Source of the DNA: Streptomyces rishiriensis
GTDB lineage: Bacteria > Actinomycetota > Actinomycetes > Streptomycetales > Streptomycetaceae
Assembly (NCBI RefSeq): GCF_030815485.1
Contig: NZ_JAUSWV010000002.1
Location: forward strand, 7,750,001-7,814,000
Length of the DNA: 64,000 nt
Direction: 5' to 3'
Made by a program: the position numbers and the translations under genes. This document shows, in pieces, positions 7,296-15,595 of this stretch (position 1 is the first letter of the stretch; every line of letters begins with the position of its first letter). The notes under the pieces are model-generated. The model was not told the origin of the DNA and made no database searches. It saw nothing but the letters and a program-made list of their open reading frames with translations.

Positions 7296-9289
7296 AGGTG
7301 CTCCTTCGGTTGGTGCGGCCGGTCCCCGGCCGACGCGTGGCGCCCGCCGGGGATCGCCGCGAGCAGTTCGCGGGTGTAGTCGTGGCGGGGGCGGGTGAAC
7401 AGGTCCTCGGCGGTGCCCGTCTCGACGACGCGGCCGGACCGCATGACAGCGACCTGATGGGCGATCTGGCGCACGACGGCCAGGTCGTGCGAGATGAACA
7501 GGTACGCCACTCCGGTGTCGGCCTGGAGTTCGGCGAGCAGGTCGAGCACCTGTGCCTGGACGGACACGTCGAGCGCGGACACCGGTTCGTCGCACACCAC
7601 CAGGTCGGGCGAGAGCGCGAGGGCACGGGCGATCGCGACGCGCTGCCGCTGCCCGCCGGACAGTTCCGCCGGGCGACGCTCCAGCACCGAGCCGGGCAGC
7701 GCCACCCGGTCGAGCAGCTCCCGGGCGCGGGCGAGCCGGGAGGCACGGTCGCCGACCCGGAAGGCGCGCAGCGGCTCGGTGATCACTTCGCCGATCGAGA
7801 ACCGCGGATCCAGCGAGGCGTACGGGTTCTGATAGACGAGCTGGGCCCGCCGGCGCAGTTGCCTGGCCGCTGCCCCGCGGGCGGTCGTGACGTCGGCGCC
7901 GTCGAACCACACGCTTCCGGAGGTCGGGTCGACCAGCCGCAGCACCAGGCGGGCGGTGGTGGACTTCCCCGAGCCGGATTCGCCGACCAGGGCCAGTGTC
8001 CGGCCGCGGTGCACCGTGAGACTGACGTCGTCGACCGCGCGCAGGGTGCGGGCCGCGCCTGCGGCGGCGGGCAGCCGGAACTCCTTGACCAGGTTGCGGG
8101 CCTCCACCAGCGGTGCCTCGCCGGGGGCCGGCGCGGTCACCGATGTGACGGTGCGCGGCCGGGCCGTGGAGAGACTGGGCGCGGCGGCCAGCAACCGCCG
8201 GGTGTACGCGTGCTGCGGGTTCTCCAGGACGTCCCGGGTGGGCCCTGCCTCGACGACCCGGCCCCCGGCCATGACCACGATCCGCTGCGCCCGGTCGGCG
8301 GCCACGCCGAGATCGTGCGTCACCAGCAGCACGGCGGTGCCGGACTCCTCGGTGAGGTGCTGGAGGTGGTCGAGGATCACCCGCTGAACGGTGACGTCGA
8401 GGGCGCTGGTCGGCTCGTCGGCGATGATCAGCTGCGGCTTGGCGGCGATGGCGACCGCGATCAGGGCCCGTTGACGCATCCCGCCCGACAGTTCGTGCGG
8501 GTACTGCCGGGCGCGCGTGGCCGCGTCGGGCAGCCCCGCCTGGTCCAGGATCGCGATCGCGGCCGACGGAGCGGAGCGGCGGGTCGCCAGCCCGTGGATC
8601 CGCAGCACCTCGGCGACCTGCTCACCGACGCGTTTGACGGGGTTCAGCGACACCGTCGGGTCCTGCGGCACCAGACCGATCCGCGCGCCGCGTACGGCAC
8701 GCAGCTCCCGCTCCGACAGTGCGGTGAGGTCGTGCCGGCCGAAGCGGACCGTCCCGGCGTCGATGCCGCCGTTGGCCGCCAGCAGCCGGGTGATCGCGTG
8801 CGCGGTCGTGCTCTTCCCGGAACCCGACTCGCCGACCACCGCGGTGACCTGCCCGGGCCACACGTCGAGGTCCACGCCGCGTACCGCGTGCACGGTGCCG
8901 CCGCGGGTGCGGTAGGACACCGACAGGCCGCGTACCTGTAGCAACGCGGGCTCGTCGTCCGAAGCTTCGGCCCGCTGGACCTCGTCCGCGGCAGCCTCGT
9001 CGGTCGCGGCTCCGTCGGGTGCGAACTCGTCGGTCGCGGCTCCGTCGGCAGTGGCCCGACCGGTCGGACTGTGGCCGTTCGCGCTGTGGCTGATGACGGG
9101 CCGGTCGGGCACGGGCCGGTCGGGCACGGGCTGGGCGGTGGTGGCCTCGCGGGTCACGGGTTCTCCTCCTCTCTCGGGTGCGTCCGTCTCGGGTTCTCCC
9201 GTCACGGTCAGGTCCGTCTCCGGTTTGTTCGTCACGCTCACGTATGTCGCGGGTTCGTCCGTCCCGGGTCGGTTCGTCGGGCCGGTCAT
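7292..9289 (-). CDS. Fused double ATPase of a peptide-type ABC transporter (DppD-DppF type)
   Basis: A 665-residue protein with two ABC ATPase domains. The first (about residues 118-360) has Walker A GESGSGKSTT, signature LSGGMRQRALIA and Walker B LIIADEPTSALDV. The second (about 395-640) has GESGSGKSTT, LSGGQRQRVAIARAL and LVVCDEPVSALDV. In many transporters these are separate DppD and DppF subunits. The first 110 residues are a low-complexity extension rich in Thr, Asp, Glu and Pro, with repeated PDRP and ATDE units, and have no match I recognise. The ATG overlaps the upstream permease stop (ATGA). A later start just before the first ATPase domain cannot be excluded. Confidence 0.9.
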   Translation of the reverse strand: MTGPTNRPGTDEPATYVSVTNKPETDLTVTGEPETDAPERGGEPVTREATTAQPVPDRPVPDRPVISHSANGHSPTGRATADGAATDEFAPDGAATDEAAADEVQRAEASDDEPALLQVRGLSVSYRTRGGTVHAVRGVDLDVWPGQVTAVVGESGSGKSTTAHAITRLLAANGGIDAGTVRFGRHDLTALSERELRAVRGARIGLVPQDPTVSLNPVKRVGEQVAEVLRIHGLATRRSAPSAAIAILDQAGLPDAATRARQYPHELSGGMRQRALIAVAIAAKPQLIIADEPTSALDVTVQRVILDHLQHLTEESGTAVLLVTHDLGVAADRAQRIVVMAGGRVVEAGPTRDVLENPQHAYTRRLLAAAPSLSTARPRTVTSVTAPAPGEAPLVEARNLVKEFRLPAAAGAARTLRAVDDVSLTVHRGRTLALVGESGSGKSTTARLVLRLVDPTSGSVWFDGADVTTARGAAARQLRRRAQLVYQNPYASLDPRFSIGEVITEPLRAFRVGDRASRLARARELLDRVALPGSVLERRPAELSGGQRQRVAIARALALSPDLVVCDEPVSALDVSVQAQVLDLLAELQADTGVAYLFISHDLAVVRQIAHQVAVMRSGRVVETGTAEDLFTRPRHDYTRELLAAIPGGRHASAGDRPHQPKEHL

Positions 9290-10281
9290 CGCTGCCGGGC
9301 CCATTCGCCGTCCAGCGCCCGCGCGAGGCGGTTGGTGGCGAGGCCCGTCGCCGCGATCGCCAGTCCGGGCAGCGCGGTGAGCCACCAGGCGTTGGCCAGG
9401 TAGTTGCGCCCGTCCGAGATCAACGTGCCCCACTCCGGCGCCGGTGGAGGCGCCCCGTAACCGAGGAAGCTGAGTGACGACACGGCGAGGATGGCGGCGC
9501 CGAACTCGAGGGTGGCCAGCACGATCACCGGGCCCGCCGCGTTGGGCAGTACGTGCCGTCCCAGCACCGAGTACCAGCGGGCCCCGCAGGAGCGGGAGGC
9601 CTCGACGAAGACCGCCTGGCGCACCCGCAGCACCTCGGCCCGGGTCACCCGGGCGAAGCCGGCCACGCTGGCGATGCCGACCGCGACCGCCACCTTCACC
9701 GTGCCGTAGCCCAGCGCGGTGACCAGGGCCAGGGACAGGAACAGCGAGGGGATCGACAGCAGTACGTCGACGAAGCGCATCAGCACGTCCTCGACCCAGC
9801 GGCCCACGAACCCGGCGACCAGGCCGATGAGACCGCCGACCACGAACGCGAACCCGACCGCGATCAGGGTCGCCTTCAGCGACAGCTGGGCGCCGTGCAC
9901 CACGCGCGAGAACACGTCACGTCCCAGCTCGTCGGTGCCGAACCAGTGCCCGCCGCTGGGGCTTCGGAAGTTCTCCGCAGGCACGCCGTGCAGCGGGTCC
10001 TGTGAAGTGAACAGCCCTGGCCAGAAAGCGGCCAGCACCACCAGCACCAGCACCAGGACCGAGGCCAGCAGCCCGGGCCTGCGCAGCAGGAACCTCAGGA
10101 ACCGTCTCGGTCCGGAGCCGGGACCGGCATTCGCGGGTCCCGGCTCCGCACCGGGATCCAACGGTCGGGCCAGGCCGGCCGCTCCGACCGTTTCGGCCGC
10201 TCCCGTCGCTGCTCCGGGTGCGTCCGTTCCCTCTGCGCCGTCGGCTCCGGCGGCGACACCGTCGGCAAGTGTCCGGCTCAT
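9286..10281 (-). CDS. Peptide-type ABC transporter permease, DppC-like
   Basis: A 331-residue membrane protein. After a 65-residue Ala/Gly-rich cytoplasmic tail come RRPGLLASVLVLVLVVLAA (first membrane helix), the periplasmic motif HWFGTDELGRDVFSRVVHGA typical of DppC/OppC, and five further helices. The EAA cytoplasmic loop appears as VEASRSCGARWYSVLGRHVLPN. It pairs with the DppB-like permease upstream; the two genes overlap by four bases (ATGA), and the same overlap joins it to the ATPase gene downstream. It transports small peptides or peptide-like or sulfur-containing solutes; the substrate cannot be read from the sequence. Confidence 0.92.
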   Translation of the reverse strand: MSRTLADGVAAGADGAEGTDAPGAATGAAETVGAAGLARPLDPGAEPGPANAGPGSGPRRFLRFLLRRPGLLASVLVLVLVVLAAFWPGLFTSQDPLHGVPAENFRSPSGGHWFGTDELGRDVFSRVVHGAQLSLKATLIAVGFAFVVGGLIGLVAGFVGRWVEDVLMRFVDVLLSIPSLFLSLALVTALGYGTVKVAVAVGIASVAGFARVTRAEVLRVRQAVFVEASRSCGARWYSVLGRHVLPNAAGPVIVLATLEFGAAILAVSSLSFLGYGAPPPAPEWGTLISDGRNYLANAWWLTALPGLAIAATGLATNRLARALDGEWARQR

Positions 10282-11237
10282 GCGGGGCGCACCTTCCTGC
10301 TCGCCGCCACCACGATCCGCGGGTCGAGCAGCGGGTAGACGAGATCGACGATCAGATTGGCCGTCACGAAGATCAGCGCCCCGAACACCACGACGCCCTG
10401 GACCAGCGGGATGTCCTGGACGGTGACCGCGGCGGCGGTCACCCGGCCCAGGCCGTCGCGGGAGAACACCGACTCGACGACGACCGAGCCGGCGATCAGC
10501 TGGCCGGCCAGCAGTCCTACGACCGTCAGCGCGGGCAGCGAGGCGTTGCGCAGCGCGTGCCGCAGATGGATCCGCAGCCGGCCGGCGCCCTTGGCCCGGG
10601 CGGTCTCCACATAGGCCTGGTCCAGCGCCGTGAGCAGGCTCTTGGCCAGCACCTGCGCCACCAGGGCGCCGGTCGGGACGGCCAGGGTCACCGCGGGCAG
10701 GACCAGGCCCCGCAGCCCGTCGTTGCCGAACGCCGGGAACAGCCGCGTCCGGAAGGAGAACAGCTCGACGAGCACCAGCCCGACCCAGAACGTCGGTACC
10801 GACACCCCCAGCGGGGGCAACGACAGCAGCAGCTGCCGCAGCCATCGCCGGGTGGTGTAGGTCGCCAGCACGGCGAGCCCGCCGCCGAGGACCACCGCGA
10901 GCAGCAGCGCCGCCCCGGTCAGCTGGAGGGTCTGCGGCAGCGCGTCGGCCAGCGTCGAGGTCACCGGTCGGCCGGTGGACACCGAGTCGCCGAAGTCACC
11001 GCGTACCGCCCTGCCGAGGTAGTCGGCATACTGCGCGAGAACCGGTTTGTCGAAGCCGTACTCGTGCCGCAGCGACGCGAGTTGGGCGGGATCGACCTGC
11101 CCGGTGTCCGCTCCCGCGCCGGCCATCGCCGAGACGGGATCTCCGGGCAGGTAGTCCAGCACGAGGAAGGACAACGTGTAGGCCGCCCACAGCACTCCGA
11201 GGGCCTGCGCGAGCCGCTTGGCCACATAGGGACGCAT
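10278..11237 (-). CDS. Peptide-type ABC transporter permease, DppB-like
   Basis: A 319-residue membrane protein with the DppB layout: an N-terminal helix (residues about 8-28), LPGDPVSAMAG directly after it, a periplasmic segment with GDFGDSVSTGRPV, then five helices and the EAA loop AYVETARAKGAGRLRIHLRHALRN. Its start lies eight bases beyond the stop of the substrate-binding protein gene, and its end overlaps the DppC-like gene by four bases. It forms the translocation channel with the DppC-like protein. Confidence 0.92.
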   Translation of the reverse strand: MRPYVAKRLAQALGVLWAAYTLSFLVLDYLPGDPVSAMAGAGADTGQVDPAQLASLRHEYGFDKPVLAQYADYLGRAVRGDFGDSVSTGRPVTSTLADALPQTLQLTGAALLLAVVLGGGLAVLATYTTRRWLRQLLLSLPPLGVSVPTFWVGLVLVELFSFRTRLFPAFGNDGLRGLVLPAVTLAVPTGALVAQVLAKSLLTALDQAYVETARAKGAGRLRIHLRHALRNASLPALTVVGLLAGQLIAGSVVVESVFSRDGLGRVTAAAVTVQDIPLVQGVVVFGALIFVTANLIVDLVYPLLDPRIVVAASRKVRPA

Positions 11238-11245
11238 GCCGGCCG

Positions 11246-12868
11246 CTACCCGATCCAGGTGTCGTGCAGCTGGATCCGGCTGGAGGCGTCGAAGTCGAGG
11301 TCGTGCACCTTCTTCGCCACCCCCAGTTGGGTCTGCAGCTCCACCACGGGCACGGCGTAGGCGTTCCGCACGATCAACTGCTGTGCCTGGGCGACCAGTT
11401 GCTTGCGCTTCGCCGCGTCGGTCGTCGCGGCCTGCTGGGTCAGCGCGGAGTCGAGCGGGCCGGCCGGCAGGTGGTAGAAGTTGGCCAGCCGGGTGGAGTA
11501 CGAGCTGCGCAGGATGTCCGGGTCGGCGCGGGTCACGTTGCCCCACACCGCGTCGAAGTCGCCGGACTGGAGAGTCGGCGAGAACTGCGCGATCTGGAGC
11601 TGCTTGAGCACCACCTCCACGCCGACGGCCTTGAGCTGCTGCTGGATCAGTTCCAGGGCGGGCTGGTTGGTGGCCGCGTTGGCGAACCACTTGACGGTCA
11701 GGCTCAGCCTCTTGCCGTCCTTGACCCGGACGCCGTCGCCGTCCGCCTTCCAACCGGCCGAGTCCAGGAGGGACTTCGCCCTGGCCGCGTCGAAGGCCAG
11801 GTCCGAGCCGAGATCGGTGTGGTCCGGTGTGGTGCGCGCCAGGATGCTGGTCGCCGGCTCGGTGCCGGTCGGGAACACGGCGTCGACGATCTGCTGCCGG
11901 TCGATGGCGAACAGGATCGCCTGGCGCACCTTCGCGTCCTTCAGGAGCGGCCGGGAGTTGTTGAGTCCCAGGTTGAACACCACACCCGGGTTGGCTCGTT
12001 GCTGGAGGTTCACGGCGCCGCCCCGCAGCGCCGCCTCGTTGGCCCTGCCGACGCTGCCGATCGCGTCCACCTGGCCGGACTGGAGGCTGCCGGTGCGCAC
12101 ACCCGCCTCGGGCACCACCTTGAACACCAGCTTGTCCAGGTATGCCGCGCCCTGTTTGGTCCACAGCGAGGAACCCCAGGCGTACTCGGCGCGCCTGGCC
12201 AGGGTGATCGACTGGTTCTGCACATAGCCGTTCAGCTCGAACGGCCCGGATCCGACCACTCCCTTGCTGCACTTCTCCTGGGGGCTCCTGCGCACGCTCG
12301 CCGACGATTCGATGCCGAGCGAGTGGGTGGCCGTGGCCTGGAGGAACTGCGCGTTGGGCTGCTTGAACCTCACCCGCACCGTGAGCGGGTCGACGGCGGT
12401 GGTGCTCTCCACACCGCTCAGGTACCCCTGGGCGAGGGTGGCCAGGGCGCCCAGCTTCGGCACCGCGTCGAAGTTCTCCTTGACCACCTGGGCGGTCAGC
12501 GGCGATCCGTCGCTGAACGTGACTCCGGATCTCAGGTGGAACGTGAACGTCGTGGTGTCGGAGCTGACCTCCCAGCTCTTCGCGAGCCACGGCACGATCT
12601 TGCCGGTCTTGGGGTCCTGGTCCGTCAGGGAGTCGACGATCTGACGCAGGGAGTAGATGGTGTCGTTGCTGCCCACCTGCTGGGGATCGACGCAGCCGGC
12701 GTCGGAGCTCACCGCGAAGGTCAGGGTGCCACCCGACTTGGGGCGGCCGCCCTCGCCGCTCGAACTGCCGCTGCCGCTCGACGAGCAGGCGCTGAGCAGC
12801 AGGCTGCTGGTCACGAGTGCGGCGAGCGCCGCCCACCGGGGGGTACGGGAATCCGGATGTGCTGTCAC
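11246..12868 (-). CDS. Extracellular solute-binding lipoprotein, DppA/OppA family
   Basis: A 540-residue lipoprotein. The N-terminal hydrophobic stretch ends in LLLSAC with the lipidated cysteine at residue 28, followed by a Ser/Gly linker. The SBP_bac_5 family signature is visible as PWLAKSWEVSSDTTTFTFHL and FSDGSPLTAQVVKENFD. It captures the substrate outside the cell for the DppB/C/D-F-type components encoded downstream. The GTG start is preceded by TAGGAGAA about ten bases upstream. It is the first structural gene after a 480-base leader with a SAM-IV riboswitch and a short leader peptide gene, so transcription and translation signals of this operon converge here. Confidence 0.92.
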   Translation of the reverse strand: MTAHPDSRTPRWAALAALVTSSLLLSACSSSGSGSSSGEGGRPKSGGTLTFAVSSDAGCVDPQQVGSNDTIYSLRQIVDSLTDQDPKTGKIVPWLAKSWEVSSDTTTFTFHLRSGVTFSDGSPLTAQVVKENFDAVPKLGALATLAQGYLSGVESTTAVDPLTVRVRFKQPNAQFLQATATHSLGIESSASVRRSPQEKCSKGVVGSGPFELNGYVQNQSITLARRAEYAWGSSLWTKQGAAYLDKLVFKVVPEAGVRTGSLQSGQVDAIGSVGRANEAALRGGAVNLQQRANPGVVFNLGLNNSRPLLKDAKVRQAILFAIDRQQIVDAVFPTGTEPATSILARTTPDHTDLGSDLAFDAARAKSLLDSAGWKADGDGVRVKDGKRLSLTVKWFANAATNQPALELIQQQLKAVGVEVVLKQLQIAQFSPTLQSGDFDAVWGNVTRADPDILRSSYSTRLANFYHLPAGPLDSALTQQAATTDAAKRKQLVAQAQQLIVRNAYAVPVVELQTQLGVAKKVHDLDFDASSRIQLHDTWIG

Positions 12869-12940
12869 GGAATGGTTCTCCTACTCCAGGGTCACCGCAC
12901 ACATGCCGGTGCCGGACGCGGCCATGGGGATGCGCGGAGG

Positions 12941-12967
12941 GTGCCGGCCCCGCACAGGGGTCGGCAC
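12941..12967 (-). promoter_or_regulatory. Hairpin between leader peptide and transporter genes (possible attenuator)
   Basis: An 11-base inverted repeat with one mismatch (arms 12941-12951 and 12957-12967, loop of five) lies about 125 bases after the leader peptide stop and 70 bases before the binding-protein gene. A GC-rich stem placed like this is what a transcription attenuator would look like. There is no U-tract and I cannot identify the competing antiterminator. Confidence 0.4.
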
Positions 12968-13090
12968 TGCTCAGAACTGTTCAGGGGAGGGATGCCGACG
13001 CCGGTGGCGGATCGACCGTGGCGGATCGACGGGCGGCGACGGCGAGGTGACCGCGCCGTGGCGGAGGTCAGCCTGCGAGGTCGGGCGTGG

Positions 13091-13207
13091 TCAGCCCTGA
13101 CACAGACAGCTGGCGGAACGGCGCAGGTCGATGTGGCGTCGGCGCGAGAATCCGCAGAACAGGGCCGCGGTCGCGATCGAGGCGCTCAGGTTGCCGCTGT
13201 GCCGCAC
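13091..13207 (-). CDS. Short Cys-containing leader peptide
   Basis: A 38-codon frame starting with GTG, six bases after a strong GGGGAGG site. The C-terminus RRRHIDLRRSASCLCQG matches the class of Streptomyces 'putative leader peptides' that combine an RRxHxDLxR core with one or more terminal cysteines and lie upstream of sulfur-related operons. Ribosome stalling at the Cys codons when cysteine is low is the accepted model for such peptides; for this copy that is inference. It sits between the SAM-IV riboswitch and the transporter operon, so the riboswitch may control its translation. Confidence 0.72.
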   Translation of the reverse strand: MRHSGNLSASIATAALFCGFSRRRHIDLRRSASCLCQG

Positions 13208-13226
13208 GCTGGTCCTCCCCGTCTCA

Positions 13227-13244
13227 GGCCCCTGAACCGGGGCC
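13227..13244 (-). promoter_or_regulatory. Hairpin between riboswitch and leader ribosome binding site
   Basis: Perfect six-base arms GGCCCC and GGGGCC around a six-base loop. It overlaps the 3' end of the SAM-IV aptamer and ends seven bases before the GGGGAGG ribosome binding site of the leader peptide. Its CCCC strand could instead pair with the GGGG of that site, which would make it the expression platform. The switch itself is inferred. Confidence 0.5.
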
Positions 13245-13352
13245 ACGCGCTTGCAGAGTCGGTGACCCTGCCGGGCTTTCACCTGGAGCACCCCACCGCG
13301 GAAGGAGGGTTGCCGGTCAGCTAGCCAGGGCTCGTTGCTGACACTCGATGCC
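13241..13352 (-). ncRNA. SAM-IV riboswitch aptamer
   Basis: Read on the minus strand, the RNA follows the SAM-IV pattern: GAGUG, then a P2 stem (GUCAGC paired with GCUGAC) enclosing AGCCCUGGCU, then the core CCGGCAACCCUCC, then CCGCGGUGGGGUGCUCC, GGUGAA and a terminal GCAAGCGCG pseudoknot strand. These elements occur in the same order and spacing as in the actinobacterial SAM-IV class as I remember it. The P1 helix is weaker than usual. SAM-IV RNAs lower expression of sulfur and methionine genes when S-adenosylmethionine is abundant. It begins about eight bases after a good promoter -10, as expected. Confidence 0.85.
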
Positions 13353-13359
13353 GGGGCCG

Positions 13360-13389
13360 ATCTTACGGAGTGCTGAGATTATCCGTCAA
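13360..13389 (-). promoter_or_regulatory. Promoter of the riboswitch operon
   Basis: On the minus strand, TTGACG (13389-13384) and TAAGAT (13365-13360) are separated by 18 bases, a good match to the vegetative sigma-70-type promoter. The predicted start of transcription falls at about 13352, exactly where the aptamer begins. Confidence 0.7.
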
Positions 13390-13410
13390 TATCGGTAGGA
13401 GAGTTGCACG

Positions 13411-13449
13411 GCTCCGCCGCACGGGTCGTGACAGCCGGTGCGGCGGAGC
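13411..13449 (-). terminator. Terminator after the methyltransferase gene
   Basis: A perfect 12-base inverted repeat (GCTCCGCCGCAC and its complement, 13411-13422 and 13438-13449) lies 60 bases beyond the methyltransferase stop. It insulates that gene from the riboswitch operon transcribed in the same direction. Confidence 0.7.
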
Positions 13450-13508
13450 GGCATCGGGGCCGACCGGCGGCCCGTCCGGTGACGGTCGGTACGCCGGCGT
13501 GGGGGTTG

Positions 13509-14327
13509 TTACGGCTTGCGGGCGAGGCCGCCGTGTTCGGCGATGACGGCCGGAGCCGGGGAGGTGACCTCCGGGCGCCACAGGGGGACCGGGACGACTC
13601 CGGGCTCCAGGAGCTCGAGTCCGTCGAAGTACGCCGTGATCTCCTCGACGGTGCGCAGGTTGTACGGGACGGCGCCGCTCTCGTTGTAGGCGTCCTGGGC
13701 CGCCTCGAAGACCGGGTCGATGCCTCGCGAGCCGTCGTTGACGGAGAGGTAGCTGCCGGACGGCAGTGCCGCCATCAGGCGGGTGACGATGGAGCGGGCC
13801 TGGTCGTGGTCGGCGACGTGGCCAAGGATGTTGCTGAGGATGAGCGCGGTGGGACGGCTGAAGTCCAGTGTCTCGGCGGCGCTCGCCAGGATGCGCTCCG
13901 GTTCCAGCACATTGGCGTCGACGTACGAGGTCGCGCCCTCCGCGGTGGAGTAGAGCAGGGCACGGGCGTGGGCCAGGACCAGCGGATCGTTGTCGACGTA
14001 GACGATCCTGGTCTCGGGGGCGAGCCGCTGGGCGACCTCGTGGGTGTTCTCGGCGGTCGGCAGGCCGGTTCCGACGTCCAGGAACTGCCGGACGCCCGCC
14101 TCGGAGACCAGGTACGTGATGTTGCGGCGCAGGAACGCCCGGCTGCTGCGGGCGATGGTGACGATGCCCGGGAACACGGCGGTGTAGGCGTCACCGGCCT
14201 GCTCGTCGACGGGGTAGTTGTCCTTCCCGCCCAGCCAGTAGTTCCAGATGCGGGCCGAGTGCGGCACCGAGGTGTCGATCTTCTGAGGTGCCGCTGATCC
14301 GGGCGTGGTCACATCGTCGTCGGTCAT
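13509..14327 (-). CDS. SAM-dependent methyltransferase, DUF574 / Methyltransf_19 family
   Basis: A 272-residue protein of the actinomycete family once called DUF574. Diagnostic segments are the N-terminal IDTSVPHSARIWNYWLGGKDNYPVD, the nucleotide-binding motif QFLDVGTGLPT near residue 93, VYVDNDPLVLAHARAL near 118 and LILSNILGHVAD near 165. It is expected to bind S-adenosylmethionine in the cytosol; methyl acceptors are unknown, and streptomycetes carry many copies, often beside regulators. I chose ATG at 14327 because homologues begin close to the DTSVPH motif. It is followed by its own terminator, so it is not part of the riboswitch operon. Confidence 0.9.
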   Translation of the reverse strand: MTDDDVTTPGSAAPQKIDTSVPHSARIWNYWLGGKDNYPVDEQAGDAYTAVFPGIVTIARSSRAFLRRNITYLVSEAGVRQFLDVGTGLPTAENTHEVAQRLAPETRIVYVDNDPLVLAHARALLYSTAEGATSYVDANVLEPERILASAAETLDFSRPTALILSNILGHVADHDQARSIVTRLMAALPSGSYLSVNDGSRGIDPVFEAAQDAYNESGAVPYNLRTVEEITAYFDGLELLEPGVVPVPLWRPEVTSPAPAVIAEHGGLARKP

Positions 14328-14343
14328 GAGGGGTGTCCGTCTT

Positions 14344-14799
14344 TCAGCCGAGGCGTGGGCAGTTCGAGCCACAACCTACGTCCCAACGACCCCGTGACGT
14401 ACATCCGTTCACATTTTCGGCGGGTTCGAACAGTGCTCTCACCGGAACGTCCGGGTGCGCATGGCCACGCTCCGCCGTCGATGACGGCCGTGCCGGTGGC
14501 GTGACCGCCGTGACGGTGGGCACCGCGCGGACCGGTTGCTCCTGCTGCGCGGCAACAGGGCCTCGGGCCGGCGGGGTGCGGTCGTCGGCTGCGGCCGTAC
14601 CGGAAGGCGCGTGCCGGAGCCGGCGGCGCAGGGACGACGGCAGCGCGCCCTGCGCGTCGCCGTCCCAGGGCTCGCCGGCGGCCGCCGCGTCCACGGTGCG
14701 CGCGAGGCGGGTGATCTCCTGGTCGAGGTCGGCGTCGCGGGACTCGGCCGGACCGTCGCCGCAGAGCTCCGGCAGGGCGGGATCCGGCACGTCCGGCAC
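14344..14799 (-). CDS. Small hypothetical protein (uncertain)
   Basis: An open frame of 151 codons, GTG start, with AGGAG just upstream. Codons for the first 70 residues show the normal G/C bias at third positions and give an acidic helical stretch (DLDQEITRLARTVDAAAAGEPWDGDAQ). The second half loses that bias and ends in an odd Cys-containing tail, where the DNA is also AT-richer and is more likely the promoter of the methyltransferase gene 17 bases further on. I recognise no family. It may be a short real gene with a decayed 3' end, or a chance frame. Confidence 0.4.
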   Translation of the reverse strand: MPDVPDPALPELCGDGPAESRDADLDQEITRLARTVDAAAAGEPWDGDAQGALPSSLRRRLRHAPSGTAAADDRTPPARGPVAAQQEQPVRAVPTVTAVTPPARPSSTAERGHAHPDVPVRALFEPAENVNGCTSRGRWDVGCGSNCPRLG

Positions 14800-14995
14800 G
14801 GTCTCCTCGTAGCCGCCCGCCCCGGGTCCGAGGGGCGGCCCAGCCCCGGTCGGCCCGACCGGCGCCGTGCGGCGTCCGGGCCACGCGGCACGGGGGCGTT
14901 CGCGTCACCCGTCCCCGTAAGGAAACCCGTGCCTGCGGTCGTCCTCGCCGAAAGCCTGTTGAGATACCGGGCCGACTTGGGAAGGGTCTGCCGTT

Positions 14996-15547
14996 ATGGA
15001 GTTCTTCTGCTACCACCGTGACCGGCCCGACTCCGCCGCCCTGCGCGACGAGCTGCTGGAGAAGCACTGGTCCTACATGGACGGGTACGCCGCGCAGATG
15101 ATCGCCCGGGGACCGACCTTCGCCGCCGCCGACGGCACGCCCACCGGCAGTGTGCACGTCGTCGACCTCCCGGATGCCGCCGCCGCCCGCGCGTTCGCCT
15201 TCGACGAGCCCAACTACCAGGCCGGTGTCTACCGGGACGTGCTGCTGCGCCGGTGGCACAACCTGCTGGGGCGCACCATGTGGGACTTCCCCGGTGGCCG
15301 GACCGGTGGCGACCGGTACCTGGTGCTCGGTCTCGGCCCGGAGCGGGACGCCGGCCTCGATGTGCCGGCCGACCGCGACGAGCTGATCGCGTACGGCCCG
15401 CTGCTGTCCGACGACGGCGTCACCCGGGTGGGCGCCGCGGTGCTGCTCAGAGCCTCGGACCCGGACGCGGCGCGCGCCGTCCTGGCTCCGGAACGGTATG
15501 CCGACGTCGAAGTCCATGCCTGGCAGTTCGGCGGCCGGCCGTCATGA
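14996..15547 (+). CDS. YciI-like protein, tandem dimeric alpha-beta barrel domains
   Basis: A 183-residue protein. The first half has the YciI pattern: MEFFCYHRDRPDSAALRDELLEKHWSYMDGYAAQMIARGPTF, with the conserved His and Asp residues, then SVHVVDLPDAAAARAFAFDEPNYQAGVY. The second half (from about residue 100) repeats a related ferredoxin-like fold. Members of this family are small cytosolic proteins, some acting as dehydrochlorinases or scaffolds, but most have no known reaction. The start is preceded by GGGAAGGG. It stands alone, 50 bases before a VOC-family gene in the same direction. Confidence 0.8.
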   Translation: MEFFCYHRDRPDSAALRDELLEKHWSYMDGYAAQMIARGPTFAAADGTPTGSVHVVDLPDAAAARAFAFDEPNYQAGVYRDVLLRRWHNLLGRTMWDFPGGRTGGDRYLVLGLGPERDAGLDVPADRDELIAYGPLLSDDGVTRVGAAVLLRASDPDAARAVLAPERYADVEVHAWQFGGRPS

Positions 15548-15595
15548 CCCCGGGGTCGCCCTCCGTCCGGCGCGGTGTTGCGTGACAGTGGAGGC

